Shown here piece by piece: positions 1-12,203 of a DNA stretch of 64,000 nt. The translations under genes and the position numbers were made by a program. Below the pieces are notes generated by a model, which did not search any database, was not told the DNA's origin, and worked only from the letters and a program-made list of their open reading frames with translations. Origin of the DNA: Tricholoma matsutake. Its lineage: Eukaryota; Basidiomycota; Agaricomycetes; Agaricales; Tricholomataceae. The stretch covers positions 62,001 to 126,000 of the forward strand of contig AP026541.1 of assembly GCA_026075535.2 (NCBI GenBank), in the 5' to 3' direction. Positions within the stretch are counted from its first letter, which is position 1, and every line of letters begins with the position of its first letter.

Positions 1-483
1 ATTGAATTGTGAATGAGGCAAAGGCGATGGTGATTATGAGGTAGCCTCTCACAGATGGCCTCCAAAGCAGTGTTGTACCTGACATAGGTCTCTGACTCTG
101 GGTGTATGTTATGGTTTTCTACCCAGACTTGAATGTTGTCATGCATGAGTGGGAAGCCAAAGACTTGGGCATGGACTTGATGTTTCTTATACAACAGTGG
201 CACCAATGGCACCCACTCGATTTGCTTCAAATCACCAGACCTGGAAAGTAGAGTGATCACTAGTTTACCATATGAAAGAGAGTACTAAACAACTTGAGTT
301 GTTACTTGACACATGACAATATTGCAGAGGGTTGATCTCCAACTTGGAATTTACTGTCATGTCCTCATCTACCTAGTATAGTAAGAACTAATCTTTTCAA
401 AGTGGTGGATGCTGACAATCAGTCATCATAGAGTCCAAGAATACTTGCCTTGCATGTGCCTGCCCAATTCCTGATCCCCATAT
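1..483. other. No gene recognised at the left edge
   Basis: I see no long open frame, RNA gene or repeat structure here. The stretch may be the downstream part of the uncharacterised minus-strand reading frame that follows, but nothing in the sequence proves it. Confidence 0.4.
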
Positions 484-957
484 CTATTGCATGTCCATGT
501 GCCCCCACCTCCCTAACAGCTCCTGCAAAATAACCCACTCCTCATACATCTCCCTCCACTTTGGCATAGATGGGGCCAAGTTACCATCACCATCATCCTT
601 TGATTCACATATCAAGTCCCAGTGCTCATGGGTCTCCTGCTGCACCTCAAATGACACAGCCACCCACCTTGCTGTACCATGCTGCCAATGAACTGGGAAT
701 TCTAGTGGCAAATCCAATCTTGCCCTAAGCCTGCACCCACACCTTGGCTTGATCATGCTCTTCATTTTCACTTGCCTCTTCTGGCATTGATACTCGCCTA
801 CCCACATGGGTGCATGTGTAGGATCACTCCCCCACTCCCACAAACACTGTGCCCAGTCCCGCCCCCCATCGTTCTGGGCTGGCCATACCACTGATCTCAA
901 TATATGCATGTTGTCTGTAGCATTGAGGGGAGATTGGGTCCTGGAGTACACTCGCAA
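484..957 (-). CDS. Uncharacterised 157-aa reading frame
   Basis: An uninterrupted minus-strand frame that I do not recognise. The composition looks protein-like rather than random: it is rich in Trp and Arg, has a CGC-containing basic stretch in the middle (residues about 70-80, with RCGCRLRARL) and an acidic SKDDGDGN segment near residue 118. There is no signal peptide or membrane segment. The opposite strand and the flanks also have short open frames, and the region upstream on the minus strand (1331-1837) is proline-rich, so this could be one exon of a longer, poorly conserved gene with a Pro-rich N-terminus. It may equally be a remnant. No function is proposed. Confidence 0.25.
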   Translation of the reverse strand: MRVYSRTQSPLNATDNMHILRSVVWPAQNDGGRDWAQCLWEWGSDPTHAPMWVGEYQCQKRQVKMKSMIKPRCGCRLRARLDLPLEFPVHWQHGTARWVAVSFEVQQETHEHWDLICESKDDGDGNLAPSMPKWREMYEEWVILQELLGRWGHMDMQ

Positions 958-3240
958 GTAGCTTGATCAGGGATGGGGTGTGGAGTGTGGGTTATTCTCG
1001 AATGTGGTGGTATCTGCAACCATCTTCTCAGGCCCACCCCAAGCCCACTTGCTGCCATTTCCACCCCCACATCCACCTCCTCTGCATCCTACCCCCACAC
1101 TGTCTATCGCCCCACCCTGCCCCACATAAACATTCAATCTGCCCACTTCAAATGGGAACCCCCCCACCCCCCCCACACACACATCACCATTGCCAGGGCA
1201 ATCTCCCCATCGAACACACCTTTCCCCCTTGGCCTATCCTCATCTCCATCCCCATCACAGTGCTGAGACTGGCATGCTGCTCATCCCTTGCTGCAAATGC
1301 AAAATCCCTGACTCTGACATACATCAAGGGTCATTTCATGGTGATGGTGGTGCTGGGGCCTGCCATCCATATGGCAGTGGGATGGGACAAACATGGGCGA
1401 CATAGGTGAGAGGACCAATGAGGCATTGGCATCATTGCAAGTGATGTTGGTGATGTTCTGCCACTTGCTTGAGAGGTGGTTGAGGTTGGGAGTGGGAGAA
1501 TTGGAGGAGGGGTGGTGTTTGGAGGTAGAGTTGGTGCAAGAGATGAAGGCAGAGGGTAGGAGGTAGGATTTGTAGCTCCAGGAGCCACTGGGACAGCACT
1601 TGGAAGATCCAGTGGGAGATCATGGGGAAGTGGGCATTGGGCACATGGAGGATGGGGTATCATGTGTTCTGGTGATTGTGAAGAGGTGTATGGAGGGCTG
1701 GAGGGTGAGGTGGACTGGGTTGGGTTGTGAGGAAGAGGATTGGCTTGTTGGATTGGCTGCACAAGTTGGCCCAGAGCCTGCATGTACACTGCTGCCCAGA
1801 ATAATAGCGGGGAGGGTGGCTGTTGTGTTCCTGGCATTGCTGTGGGTGAGGGAGAGGATGGTGCTTCATGGATTGATTAGGGAGAGCATGGGACAGAAAG
1901 AAGGCAGTGATAGTGGCAATGGAGACAATGCACTGGGCATGCCATTGGGTTTCATATTTGAGAATAGTGCAGCTTTGAGGGAAGTATAACATGGCAGGGG
2001 TTTTGGGGCCCTGGCAAACAGCATCAACATGGCTGATACAGGGAAACGGGACAAGGAAAGTGTTGTATCGATGGTTGTGCTGTGAGAGAAGAATGTGTTA
2101 GTGTGAAAAATGTAGCGATAGATGACAATGCCTGACCTGGGATAGGTTTAGGTTGGGTAAGATTAAGAGGCCATATGTTGAGGAAATCGGGGCTGCATTA
2201 CAGTAAGGATGAAGGAGTGCAGCATTATTAAGGGGTCTGGAGGAAGAGACGGTCGACATTTGTGAAGGAGATTTCATGCGAAGAAATAGATGGGCCCAGA
2301 GAAAGAGAGGTGGTGATCCATTCAAGGCTGGTGGGCATTGCGGGCGAATGACCATTCCATTCTAAAGGGGAGTGAAGCTAAATGGTAAGAAGGGAAGATA
2401 TCAGAATACAGAATGGCAATCGCAGAGATACATTACAATGAACACATGGCAGTGTGGCCACAAAGCTGTGATAGAAGAGTGACCTGTCACAGTTCTAGCA
2501 CATGAGTTTATCAAGTTCACTCAGAAGGACAGTTTATGGGTCTCAGAATTCTCTAAACTATGAGATACAAAACTGCTCATGTATATACATAGAAAGTTGG
2601 GGAGATAAGATAAAGAGACCATAGAAATGAGAGAGGGGAACAGAGTCACCAGGACAGAAGGAAATAAAGAATATCAAAAAAGTCACAGAAATACGTCACC
2701 AGGATCATGCTACCCTTACAGAAGGGCTCGATAGCGATGTTTGTGGACAACCCAAATCTGTCAAAAAATAAATTCCCAAAAAGGAAATTACAAAAAAGGA
2801 AAGAGATGAGAGATTTTCTGCTCATCTCCTCATGGCAATCACACCTCTTGGTGTTTGGTGCAAGGGGATGCTGTAGCTTGATGTCTTTGTACTGCTGGAA
2901 TAATTATATGGACTAAATTAATTATGTGTAGTTTGCTCAAGGGTACACAGCTGCAATTGCAAAGTAAGCACCCAGGATCAGCAAGGGGTTGAAGGCCTTT
3001 TGAAATGGGAGATGCAGGGGATGTATGAAGCATTAATACATGGTTTGAACTACAAAGTAGGAGTGACATGACCTTGGGTCATGATGAATAAGTAGCAGGA
3101 AAGTCAATAAATTCAAAATTGTAGCAAGTGTAATACTAACAGGAAACCGAGGAGTGCACCTATAGTCTCAGATATAAGAACATTGTAGAGACTTGCTAGA
3201 GGAGATCATTTAACAGAAGGAATTAGACAAACAAGGGGTT
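958..3240. other. Proline-rich open frames, otherwise no recognised gene
   Basis: The minus strand at 1331-1837 is open and strongly Pro/Ser/Thr-rich; overlapping frames on both strands are also open because the DNA has a biased C/A (or G/T) composition. This pattern is expected from low-complexity DNA and gives weak support for a gene. From about 2000 to 3240 I see only short frames and purine-rich DNA, with no domain, RNA gene or clear repeat. Confidence 0.4.
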
Positions 3241-3522
3241 GCCTTGTGGTGAGACAGGAATTTTGGGCTGGACAAGATTGTGAGGGTCATGGTCATCAGA
3301 AACACACTGAATTGAGTTCCGCTAAATCCACATTCCATGTGACATCTCTTTGTTCATTCCATCCATTCACTTCAGAGATTCTAGGACTCTTTCTGATTCT
3401 ATATGACTCGTTATTCCTTGATTTCCAGCTATCTCTATTGACTCTTTCTATCTCTTATCTTTGTTTATCACGGGCTGCTCTCTATTCAGTTTTACAGACC
3501 TTCTTTGACTCAGTTCAAACAG

Positions 3523-3528
3523 TATAAA
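3523..3528 (+). promoter_or_regulatory. TATA box of Gypsy-1, probably inside a 5' LTR remnant
   Basis: A TATAAA hexamer preceded by CAG lies about 300 bp upstream of the gag start at 3829. The spacing fits transcription beginning near 3550 inside a former 5' LTR. I could not find a matching 3' LTR, so the LTR limits stay undefined. Confidence 0.4.
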
Positions 3529-3828
3529 GGCTTGCTTGTATTTCCAGTAACCTCGTCAAATCAACACCAGTGATTCTCCTCCTTTCCCTTTGCCTCTGAG
3601 TTACCCTCAAAATCCTCTTTACTCGCTTGTTCTCTCATTCTCAGGGCACCTTGTTGATTGGTCATTGTTTTGACCTTGACCATCACAGTTTGATTCAACC
3701 ACCACACCTCACCACTATAACTTTTTACCAAGCCACAAGCATAGCTCACGTCGAGCATTTGCAGTATTGTCCTTTTTTCAATCCTTTCCATTATCATTTC
3801 CTCTTGTTTTGTTCTTGTTTTTACATAA

Positions 3829-4978
3829 ATGTCATCTGAAGACATCACCATGCCTTTGGGTTTGGGATCCACATCTTTTGTGGGTGCAGATGCAGGGGGC
3901 ACCTCTCCACAGGCAAATCAGACCACGCTTACTCCTTCTGAGGAATGTGTTGCACTCATGCATGCAATTCTTCAACTGGGTGTGGGTACTGAGTCTTTTT
4001 GACATCCAGTGCAAGGAGGCTCAGCATCAAGCCTTGGTGAACAATGCACTCATTGAGTGCATTGCTCACTTGTGGGAACTTCTGCTTGATGTAACTCCAA
4101 ATCCATGCAGAAACCCTCATTTCTGTGAGCCTTTTATTTCCAAAGGCAAGGCTACAGAGGTCAATGACTTCCTGATGCTCATCAAACATGCTATTCACTT
4201 GTCTCAGAAGGCTTTGCCAACCAAAGATGACAAGTGCATCTATATGGCTACCTATCTTGCTGAAGGCAGTCCTCAACAGTGGTACACTGCTGTCCAACTC
4301 AAACATACTGACACTTTATTAAATTTTGAACAGTTCTGCAAAGACTTCAAAGCTCACTTTGGCAGTTCGAATATTCAAAGCAAAGCTTCATGCAAGATCA
4401 ATGCCCTCTATCAAACTGGATCAGCTGCTACTTATGCTGCTCATTATCAAGAACTCCTCATTCATGTCGATTGGTCCAATGCCACTCAAATTGACAAATT
4501 CTATGAGCATCTTAAATCCACCATCAAAGATGTTATCATGTTAATGAAGAAGGAGGATCGCCCAACCAAATTCAAGGCATATGTGGATTCTGTCATCGAG
4601 ATTGACAACTGTGTGCATGATGGGGAGTTGGAACAGAAGCAGGAAGGCAAGCAGAACAACTCTGATTTTTCTGCTAAATTGAGCTATAGTTATCAACCTC
4701 ACTCAAGCACCCAATCCTTCTACAGTCACCAGACCACTGCTCCCACATCCACTTCCTCCTCCACTCTTCCCCTTGGAGAACCTATGGTCATTGATGCTAC
4801 CAAAATCTCCAAACCTTGTGGCCCTCTCACTGCCGAAGAGTGGGAACGGTGCCATAAGCAGAACCTCTGTCATTATTGCAGTGGTGCCAATCACAGTGCT
4901 GCCACATGTCCCAACATGTCCAAGGCTTCCAAGAAGCGGCATGTACCTAAAGCTTCTTCCCAGTTGGGAAAAGCCTGA
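3829..4978 (+). pseudogene. gag: Gypsy-1 gag with zinc knuckle, frameshifted
   Basis: Gag capsid protein packages element RNA in virus-like particles. The chosen start at 3829 opens a frame (MSSEDITMPLG...) that reads 57 residues and stops at 4000-4002. The capsid-like body continues in another frame from about 3997 (region with HLWELL, then QQWYTAVQL typical of retrotransposon Gag) to 4978. The switch sits at a run of five T, so one gained or lost base, or less likely programmed slippage, explains it. Near the C-terminus is a CCHC zinc knuckle, CHYCSGANHSAATC (CX2CX4HX4C), intact. A Ser/Thr-rich linker precedes it. Pol follows in the same orientation. Confidence 0.75.
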
Positions 4979-5049
4979 CCAAAGGACCTCCCATCCCCGG
5001 GCCTTCAGTTGATGAAGGGATACATCTTTTGCTTTCAATCCCAGTGCCA

Positions 5050-7250
5050 AGGCCCCAACTCATCCGTGCAAATGATGGGTCATACATTCCGGAATTTCCT
5101 CTCTCCCCTCCCACATTTATTTTTGCCACCTTGACAACCCTATTCTTGACATGACACTTCTTTGTTTCAGTTCGAATTTCCATTCCTTGCCAAACTCCTA
5201 TCACTACTCGCACAATGATTGACTCTGGTGCTACCACCTCCTGCATATCCAATCATTTCACCTCTCGTCACAACCTTCCTCAATGCCTCATGGATATTCC
5301 TGTGCCTATTATGGCAGTCAATGACCAACATATCGCTTCTGGATTGATCACCCAGAATATTCTTGCTCATTTATCCTTAGGCTCTCACAGTGAAACTCAG
5401 GCATTTACTGTTGTTTCTGTTGGCTACCCAATGATTTTGGGACTCGACTGGCTTCAGCACCATAATCCCAACATTGACTGGGCTGAATCAATGCTCACAT
5501 TCAACTGTTGTGGGACCCATGCAAAACCTGTTACCATGTATGCCAAGGGCTCCAGTCCTTCCCTACACCCTAACCCCACCCTGCACTTCTCGACAAAAAC
5601 AGCTCCTATGCCACCGCATCATTCATCCTTCTTGTCTTCATTTGTCACATTGAATGACTTTTGTCACTCCCTGCCTATGTCCTCACCAACTTACAAAACA
5701 AAACCACTGCCCTCTCCCCCAAACATCAAAGTTCTCTGTGCACAACATTTTTTCCATGCTGCAAGGGCAGAAACCATCTGCTTACTTTGTTTCCATGAGT
5801 CAACCTCTTCCATGTACCTCAATTCCTTTGCTACTGACATCTCATCATCCAATCATCCCCATCCAGCCGATGCGACTACAGATTATCATAATTCTGTCCC
5901 TCCCAAGTATCACCCTTGGGCTGACACCATCTTCAATCCTTCCAAGTTTGAGGAATTGCCTGATCACCATCCCTATGACATTGAGATCGAGTTGGACAAG
6001 GGAAAGACTCCTCCTTTTGGCCCTATTTATCAGCTCACTTTGGTTGAGCGTGAAGCCGTTGCTGAGTATGTCAACAGCAACCTTTGCTGAGGCCATATCT
6101 GGCAATCCACTTCCTCTTCTGGCGCCCCTGTTCTTTTCACCCGCAAGAAGACTGGCAACATCTGCCTCTGTGTGGACTTTTGTGGCCTCAATGCCATTAC
6201 CCAGAAGAATCAGTATCCCCTTCCTCTTGTTGATGATCTGATTAGGTTGCAACATCTTCACTGTCATTGATCTCAAGTCCACCTATTCCCATCTTTGGAT
6301 CTGGGAAGGCAACAAATGGAAGACTGCATTCCAGATGCATCTTGGCCTTTTCAAACATCTCATTGTTCCTTATGGCCTCACCAATGCTCCTGCTGCATGG
6401 CAATCTTTCATTCAAGATGTTCTATGTGATCTGCTCGACATCGTCTGCATGGTTTACTTGGATGACATTCTTCTCTTCTCCTGCACTCAGGAAGAACACG
6501 ATCAACATGTCGCTATAGTTCTTGATCATCTTTGTGATGCTCATCTCTGTGCCAATGCTGCCAAATGTGAATTTGACCATTCTGAGGTTGAATACCTTGG
6601 CTTCATCATGAGCTCCAACAGTATCAAGATGAACCCCAAGAAACTCAACACCATTTCAAAGTGGCCAGAACCGACTAAAGTAAAGGAGCTTCAGTCTTTT
6701 CTCAGTTTTACTAACTTTTACCATCATTTCATTGATGGTTACTCTTGGTTGACACTCCCATTGACCAAGCTTACCAAGAAGTCTTCTAAAAGGAACTTCT
6801 CTCTTGTGGCTAAGAGTGCCTTTGAGGCACTGAAAGCCAATTTTTTTGCAATGCCTCTTTTGGGGCATTTTGATCCTTCACTTCCATGTACTCTTGCCAC
6901 AGATGCTTCTGACTTCGCCATCTCTGGAATTCTTCAGCAACCTGACTTTGACAACAACCTCCATCCTATCGCCTTCTACTCTCACAAACTTTCCCCCCAC
7001 GAAATCAACTATGATGTCCATGACAAGGAACTTCTTGCCATCATTGAATCTTTCCACAACATGCGTGCCTGGCTTTTGGGAATCTCCATTCCCCATCACT
7101 GTCATCTGTGATCACAAGAACCTAGAACACTTTATGACTTCTCAGGTTCTCAATCGTCACCAAGCATGCTGGGCCATGTTTCTTGCCGACTTCAACTTTT
7201 GCTTGCACTGGTGTGCTGGTTATCTCAACCCCACTGATGCACCATCTTGA
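5050..7250 (+). pseudogene. pol: Gypsy-1 pol: protease, reverse transcriptase, RNase H
   Basis: The aspartic protease begins near 5215 with the catalytic MIDSGAT motif, followed by the strand-like ILGLDWLQHHNPNIDW common to Gypsy proteases. Reverse transcriptase starts around 5900 (KFEELPDHHPYDIEIEL) and carries the polymerase motif YLDD near 6456. RNase H follows with TDASDFAISGIL near 6900 and the typical YDVHDKELLAI. The frame shifts at about 6090, 6270 and 7100, and a stop follows PTDAPS at about 7248, so no single polyprotein can be read. The order and motifs place it in the chromovirus branch of Ty3/Gypsy. Confidence 0.8.
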
Positions 7251-7469
7251 CACCCTGATTTCATGCCTCAATCAACAGATCATCATCTCAAACTCCAATG
7301 CCAAACTATTATCACTCCTGTCCACTCCCAACACCTCTATCCCACCCAACATGCACTTCTTACAGCCTCATCTCTTGCCACATTGACCACCCCCACCATC
7401 GACAACTCCAAACTTCTTGACTGCTTCAGGAACGCCACCCAGTAAGATGTCGAGTGGAGAAAGGCTGTT

Positions 7470-8600
7470 GTGAAAGGAGCCTCAAATTTTCGAGCTGAAG
7501 GAGGACTTGTTTTTCACTCAGGACAACTCTATGTCCCATCCTCATTGTGCACCCACATCCTTGCATCACACCACGACTCTGTTATTGGAGGACATCCCGG
7601 TTGTACACAAACTTTGGCTTTGGTCTCTTGGGACTACTCCTGGCCTGGTATGAACACCTACATCTGATGCTATGTTGAAGTGTGTGATGTTTGTCATCAT
7701 ATCAAACACCCTCACCACAAGCATTTTGGTCTTCTTCATCCCCTCGACATCCCAGCTCGACCTTGGCAATCCATAACCATGGATTTCATTGTCAAACTTC
7801 CCATCTCCCATGGATTTGACTCCATTTGGGTTGTTTGTGATCATCTCACATGTGCAGCACATTTCATGCCTTGTTGCGAAACCCTTACAGCCCCCGACCT
7901 CACTTGGATATTTCTCAACTGCATTTTTTGCCTTCACGGTCTTCCCACCACCATCATCTCTGACCGTGGCTCAGTTTTTGTTTCCAACTTTTGGAAAGAT
8001 CTTCTCAACATTGACCACTGCACTTCTACTGCATACCATCCTCAGACTGATGGTCTCACTGAATGCACCAATCAAACACTTGAAACCTATCTCTGTGTGT
8101 ACTGCTCATATCAGCAAGATGATTGGGTTGACTATCTACCACTTGCTGAGTTTTGTTTCAACAACCTCGAAAACTTATCAACTCATCAAACACCATTTTT
8201 CACAAACCTCGCCTATCATCCCACCTTCAAACCACAAATCTCCCACCTCTCCACCACCCCTGCTGCTGATGATCTTGCCCAACGACTTGCCCACATTCAC
8301 AAAGAACTCCATGCTGAGTTACAACATGCACAGCAACTTCAAGCTCATTGCTATGATGCTCATCAACTTCCACCCTCCGACTTCAAACCAGCTCAATTGG
8401 TATGGTTACTATGTCAGCACATCACTACCACCCACCCTTCTATCAAACTCGATCATCGCTGGCTTGGTCCCTACCATGTCATAAAGAAAATTGGACCTTC
8501 CTCCTATCTCCTCAACCTTCCTTCCTACCTATCCTGTCTACACCCAGTCTTCCACATTTCTCTCCTTGAGCCCTACAATGACCCCTTCCCCTTCTGATCT
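7470..8600 (+). pseudogene. pol: Gypsy-1 integrase
   Basis: Integrase inserts element cDNA into the host genome. The N-terminal zinc-binding HHCC region is visible (HHDSVIGGHPG, then CDVCHH at about 7683) and is broken by one stop near 7666. The catalytic core shows the three acidic positions: D in MDFIVKLP (about 7780), D in ISDRGSVF (about 7960), and E in the NQTLE segment after AYHPQTDGLTE. The C-terminal part keeps the HRWLGPYHVIKKIG and LHPVFHISLL motifs of the GPY/F region. The catalytic residues survive but the split frame makes it non-functional. Confidence 0.8.
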
Positions 8601-8629
8601 CATGCATCTCCAGATCCATTCACACCTGC

Positions 8630-8806
8630 AGATGACCCTGCACTGTCCATCAATGCCATCCTTGATGCCCAGAAAGTTGGTCATCATTATGACTCCTTTG
8701 TGCACTGGAAAGGTCAATCCAACTCTGAAAACTCTTGGATTCCCCTCTCCAATGTCCCAACATCTCTCAACGAACTCATCGACAGATTCCACCATCAACA
8801 TCCATG
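8630..8806 (+). pseudogene. Chromodomain-like tail of Gypsy-1 integrase
   Basis: Conceptual translation gives AILDAQKV...SFVHWKGQ...NSWIPLSNV...LIDRFHHQHP. The aromatic Y/F-x-VxWKG and NSW positions match the chromodomains that end chromovirus integrases and steer insertion to heterochromatin. It lies in a different frame from the integrase body (stop at about 8598), so it is already detached. Gypsy-2 starts 43 bp later. Confidence 0.65.
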
Positions 8807-8848
8807 AGCCTCGTGTCCTCATCCCATCACACTCATCAAAGCGTTGCC

Positions 8849-9273
8849 TGTAAGGGGACTAGGGGGGTGCCCTGTGTGTTTCCTCTATTTTTTATGTTTG
8901 TTCAATATTTTTCCTCACTTCATTTCCTTCTATTCATCATTTTCTATGATTTTTCCGGATTTTATTACTAATTTTCCCTTTCTATCATGTTTGTGCATGT
9001 TGACAGTTTTATATTTAGAGGTGGAGCACCCCTTCCGACATCTACACCTTGGTATGATGTCATTCAGCGGCCTTGATCTGCCTATCTCCGCCTTTTCTAT
9101 TTTTAGGTTATTATTTGATTTTGTTGTCTTCACATATACTGGGCATTGGCAAAGGGATCCTTAAAGTTTTCTCTTCAGATTTCCCTTTGCTAGGTGTGTC
9201 CCCAATCCCTGTACTATGTAGCATGATTTTAACTTTGGATTTCCATTTGCTAGAGGCTGAGGTTGCCCTTATA
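8849..9273 (+). repeat. 5' LTR of Gypsy-2
   Basis: 425 bp, TGTAAGG...CCTTATA ends. It contains a CATATACT promoter-like box and, 28 bp further, AAAGTTTTCT at 9163-9172, one base different from the AGAGTTTTCT seen in the other LTRs, which is complementary to the primer site after the LTR. Confidence 0.9.
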
Positions 9274-9275
9274 GT

Positions 9276-9285
9276 AGAAAACTCT
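9276..9285 (+). promoter_or_regulatory. Putative self-priming primer-binding site of Gypsy-2
   Basis: AGAAAACTCT begins two bases after the LTR. No TGG as required for pairing with a tRNA CCA end is present. Its reverse complement, AGAGTTTTCT, occurs in the 3' LTR at 15292-15301, 28 bp after TATAC. This is the arrangement of Tf1-type self-primed elements. Confidence 0.6.
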
Positions 9286-9307
9286 CCCCTAAGGCCCGAA
9301 ATCAGGA

Positions 9308-10470
9308 ATGCACTGCCCAAGATAGGCAGGTACAGAGTGGATGATGCTTCCCAAAGCTCCACAGACTCCCAACACACCGTTCCAGACAGTCTCGCCTTTA
9401 CTGCGCTGCCATTTTCGCCAAACGTGCCCCCTAGCAACATGGACACATCAGAGCACCTTGACGTGCTTCAAAGCGATGTTTCCAGAATACGTGCACAAAT
9501 CAATCCACTTAAATCTACGATTGAAAACCTCATTAGGACCCTCCAGACTAACCCTACAACCAATATTCCCCCCATTGCGACTCTAAGTGCACCCAACAAC
9601 AATGTACCGCCAAATGCACCCACCAAAGAGGGCACCAAGATCAAACCATCCCCCCCCACTGAATTTAATGGTGCATGTGCACAGGGACATGCATTCCTTA
9701 ATTCCTGTGAGTTATACATGAGTCTCCAGTCGCATCAATTCATTGATGAGGCTGCAAAAATTTATTGGGCCTTCACATACATCAAATCTGAACGCGCCTA
9801 TCTCTACATGGACTGTATTCTGCATCAAACTAAAGAACTTGGTTCTCTACCTTTCTCCACTTGGGGTGACTTTTGAGCTGAGTTTGTATGCCACTTTTGT
9901 CCCCTCAATGAGCGCCACCAAGCAGTGACACAACTTGAGTCATCCTCTCACCACCAGGCATGTTGATCCATGGACGATTATATCGATGAGTGTAAGGATT
10001 TGGTGGACATGGCAGGATATGGGAGTGGGCTACCAGTGGTGGTGAAGTTCCGACGGGGCCTCAATCGAAAAATTCAGGACCAGATTGCACAGATGTTGGA
10101 AGGGTGCCCAGCAGACAATGATATCTATGCTTGGTATGAAGCTGCTTCACTCTGTGATGAGAACCGACTCACAAATGTGGCATTTAATGCTGCATTCTGT
10201 GCTCCAACTACCACTCATGCACCCTACACCTTCAATTGAACCCTTCCACACCTTAACCCCATTCCTGTTCATCAAACTCCCACACCAGCCATCAATGTCC
10301 CAGTACCAATGGATGTTGATGCAGCCTGCAGCCATGCACATAGGTTGGATCTCTGCTACTGTTGTGGGGAAACTGGGCACAGGGCTGGAGTGTGTCCCCA
10401 TCATCAGGGTATCCACATGCTCACCCCGAGGGGCGAGATGAACTCCTCCAAGACTTGTTGGTGCTTGTAG
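9308..10470 (+). pseudogene. gag: Gypsy-2 gag
   Basis: The start at 9308 (MHCPR frame) is out of phase with the long coding frame, which enters at MDTSEHLDV near 9439. Readable segments include the capsid-like EAAKIYWAFTYIKSERAYLY and DYIDECKDLVDMAGYGSG. The frame is broken by stops near 9874, 9966 and 10237. The C-terminal zinc knuckle CYCCGETGHRAGVC (CX2CX4HX4C) is intact here, whereas the Gypsy-3 copy has lost one cysteine. The product would be the particle-forming nucleocapsid protein; this copy cannot make it whole. Confidence 0.75.
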
Positions 10471-10540
10471 ATGTTGAGGAAGCAAAGGATCAGGTTGCAG
10501 AGGAGATCATGTCAGAAGTTGTAGAGGAGCAGGATTAGTC

Positions 10541-12203
10541 TTGTCAGTTGAATCCCTGGAAAATGAATCCATTTCAGTGACTGTTCCCCTCTCTGACCCT
10601 TCCAAGTTGGCTGAAGATGTACCTGCTCTTCCCATGTCTCCCTCTGCTCCACACCCCAAAATTAAATCATGGGAGCATAAACTACCATGCAAATATATTG
10701 TTGCATCCACTCCCTCGACACATTCCTTGAACCTAGCAACCAAACTGCAGATGACTGACACTGGACAGATACTCAGTGTCTCTGTGGTCCTGGACTCTGG
10801 TGCAACCAGTCTCTTCATTGATGCCCATCTTGAACAACAACATCGCCTAAATACTTGCTCACTCTCGCGTCTGATACCTGTGTATAATGTGGATGGGTCC
10901 CCAAATGAAGCTGGTGGCATCCGAGAGGTTGTAGACCTGGTCCTCCATTACAAAGATCATAGTGAGCATGCCCTTTTTGCTGTCACTCAATTAGGCAAGC
11001 AAAAGGTGACTTTGGGCTATCTGTGGCTTCGAGACCATAACCCAGAGGTCAACTGGTGTACTGGGGAGGTTACCATGAGCCAATGTCCATCCTGCTGTCG
11101 TACTTGTCTCACAGAAGCCAGGCAAGAACATTGTGGACAGAAGGCAGTGATATGATGTACTCAGAAGTGTCATGCCAGACTCCTGCCTATACCTGAAGTG
11201 GGGTTGGAAGGGGTTCCTGATCTGATGCCAGACTCAGATGATGAGGATGAGGAGCCAGAGGAAGTGGAGGAAGGTGATTAGATCTTCTACACTGCAATTC
11301 ATCCATCGCACGAGCTGTGTGCTACATCGAACATATCCCAATGCCTCGCTGAGGCCTTCCACAAAAACAATGCTGCTAAATCCTCTACTAATTCCTTGCT
11401 CCCTCATCTCCATGAGTTTAGAGATGTGTTCTCCAAGGAATCGTTCGACTCTCTCCCTGCATGCAAGCCATGGGATCACACGATCAAACTCACCCCCAGT
11501 GCAACCCCTTCATCCTGCAAGGTCTATCCTCTCTCTCCTGAAGAACAATGACAGCTTGACCAGTTCATCGATGAGCACCTGGCCTCTGGACATATTTGAC
11601 CATTGAAGTCACCCATGGCCTCTCCCTTTTTCTTTGTCAAGAAGAAGGATGGCTCACTTCGACTGGTTCAAGACTACAGAAGGCTCAACAACATCAGGGT
11701 CAAACATCACTACCCATTACCTCTCATCTCTGAGCTCGTGAACCAGCTCCATGGAGCCCGATACTTCCCCAAGCTTGACGTCCATTGGGGCTACAATAAT
11801 GTGAGGATAAAGGAGGGAGATGAGTGGAAGGCAGCCTTTTGTACCAACCGTGGTCTTTTTGAACTGCTTGTCATGTTCTTTGGCCTTACTAATAGCCCTG
11901 CCACCTTTCAGACCATGATGAACAACATTTTCCATGACCTCATCCTCGAAGGCATTTTCTGCATCTATCTCGATGACATCCTAATCTTCACTCGCATGGT
12001 TGAAGAGCACCATCACATCATGCGCCTCATCCTAGAATGGCTTCGATGGTACAAACTCTACCTTCATCAGGACAAGTGCAAGTTTGAGAAGACCAAGATT
12101 GAGTACCTCAGCCTGATTATCTTGGAGGGTCAGGTGGAGCAAGGTGAATGGGGTCATGGCTTGGCCAATGCCCACAAACAAGAAAGAGGTGTAGTCTTTC
12201 CTG
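10541..12203 (+). pseudogene. pol: Gypsy-2 protease and reverse transcriptase, forward part
   Basis: The protease region shows VVLDSGATSLFIDAH near 10786 and LGYLWLRDHNPEVNW near 11010. After stops at about 11153, 11279, 11550 and 11598 the RT reads [20 protein letters not shown], then [14 protein letters not shown] and an intact catalytic YLDD at 11966-11977. The forward frame then stops matching the family at about 12203, in the middle of the thumb/RNase H junction, where the inverted block starts. CpG-derived stops are common in this part. Confidence 0.8.

Larger units (their letters stand above)
3500..8848 (+). mobile_element. Gypsy-1: degraded Ty3/Gypsy chromovirus
   Basis: The order gag, protease, reverse transcriptase, RNase H, integrase, chromodomain is that of Ty3/Gypsy elements. 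It is interrupted by frameshifts and stops, so it is a dead copy. The left limit is approximate (no LTR pair was found). The right side ends against the 5' LTR of Gypsy-2 at 8849, so the 3' end of Gypsy-1 was probably displaced beyond 15407 by that insertion, but no matching LTR is visible there. It differs clearly in sequence from Gypsy-2 and Gypsy-3 and is a separate family. Confidence 0.8.

Noticed and set aside
958..1990. Several overlapping open frames taken as genes
   Set aside because: Open on both strands because of C/A-rich low complexity; the translations are Pro/Ser/Thr/His-biased with no domain.
3240..3560. Defined 5' LTR of Gypsy-1
   Set aside because: A TATA box is present, but I found no second copy of this sequence on the right side, so LTR limits cannot be given.
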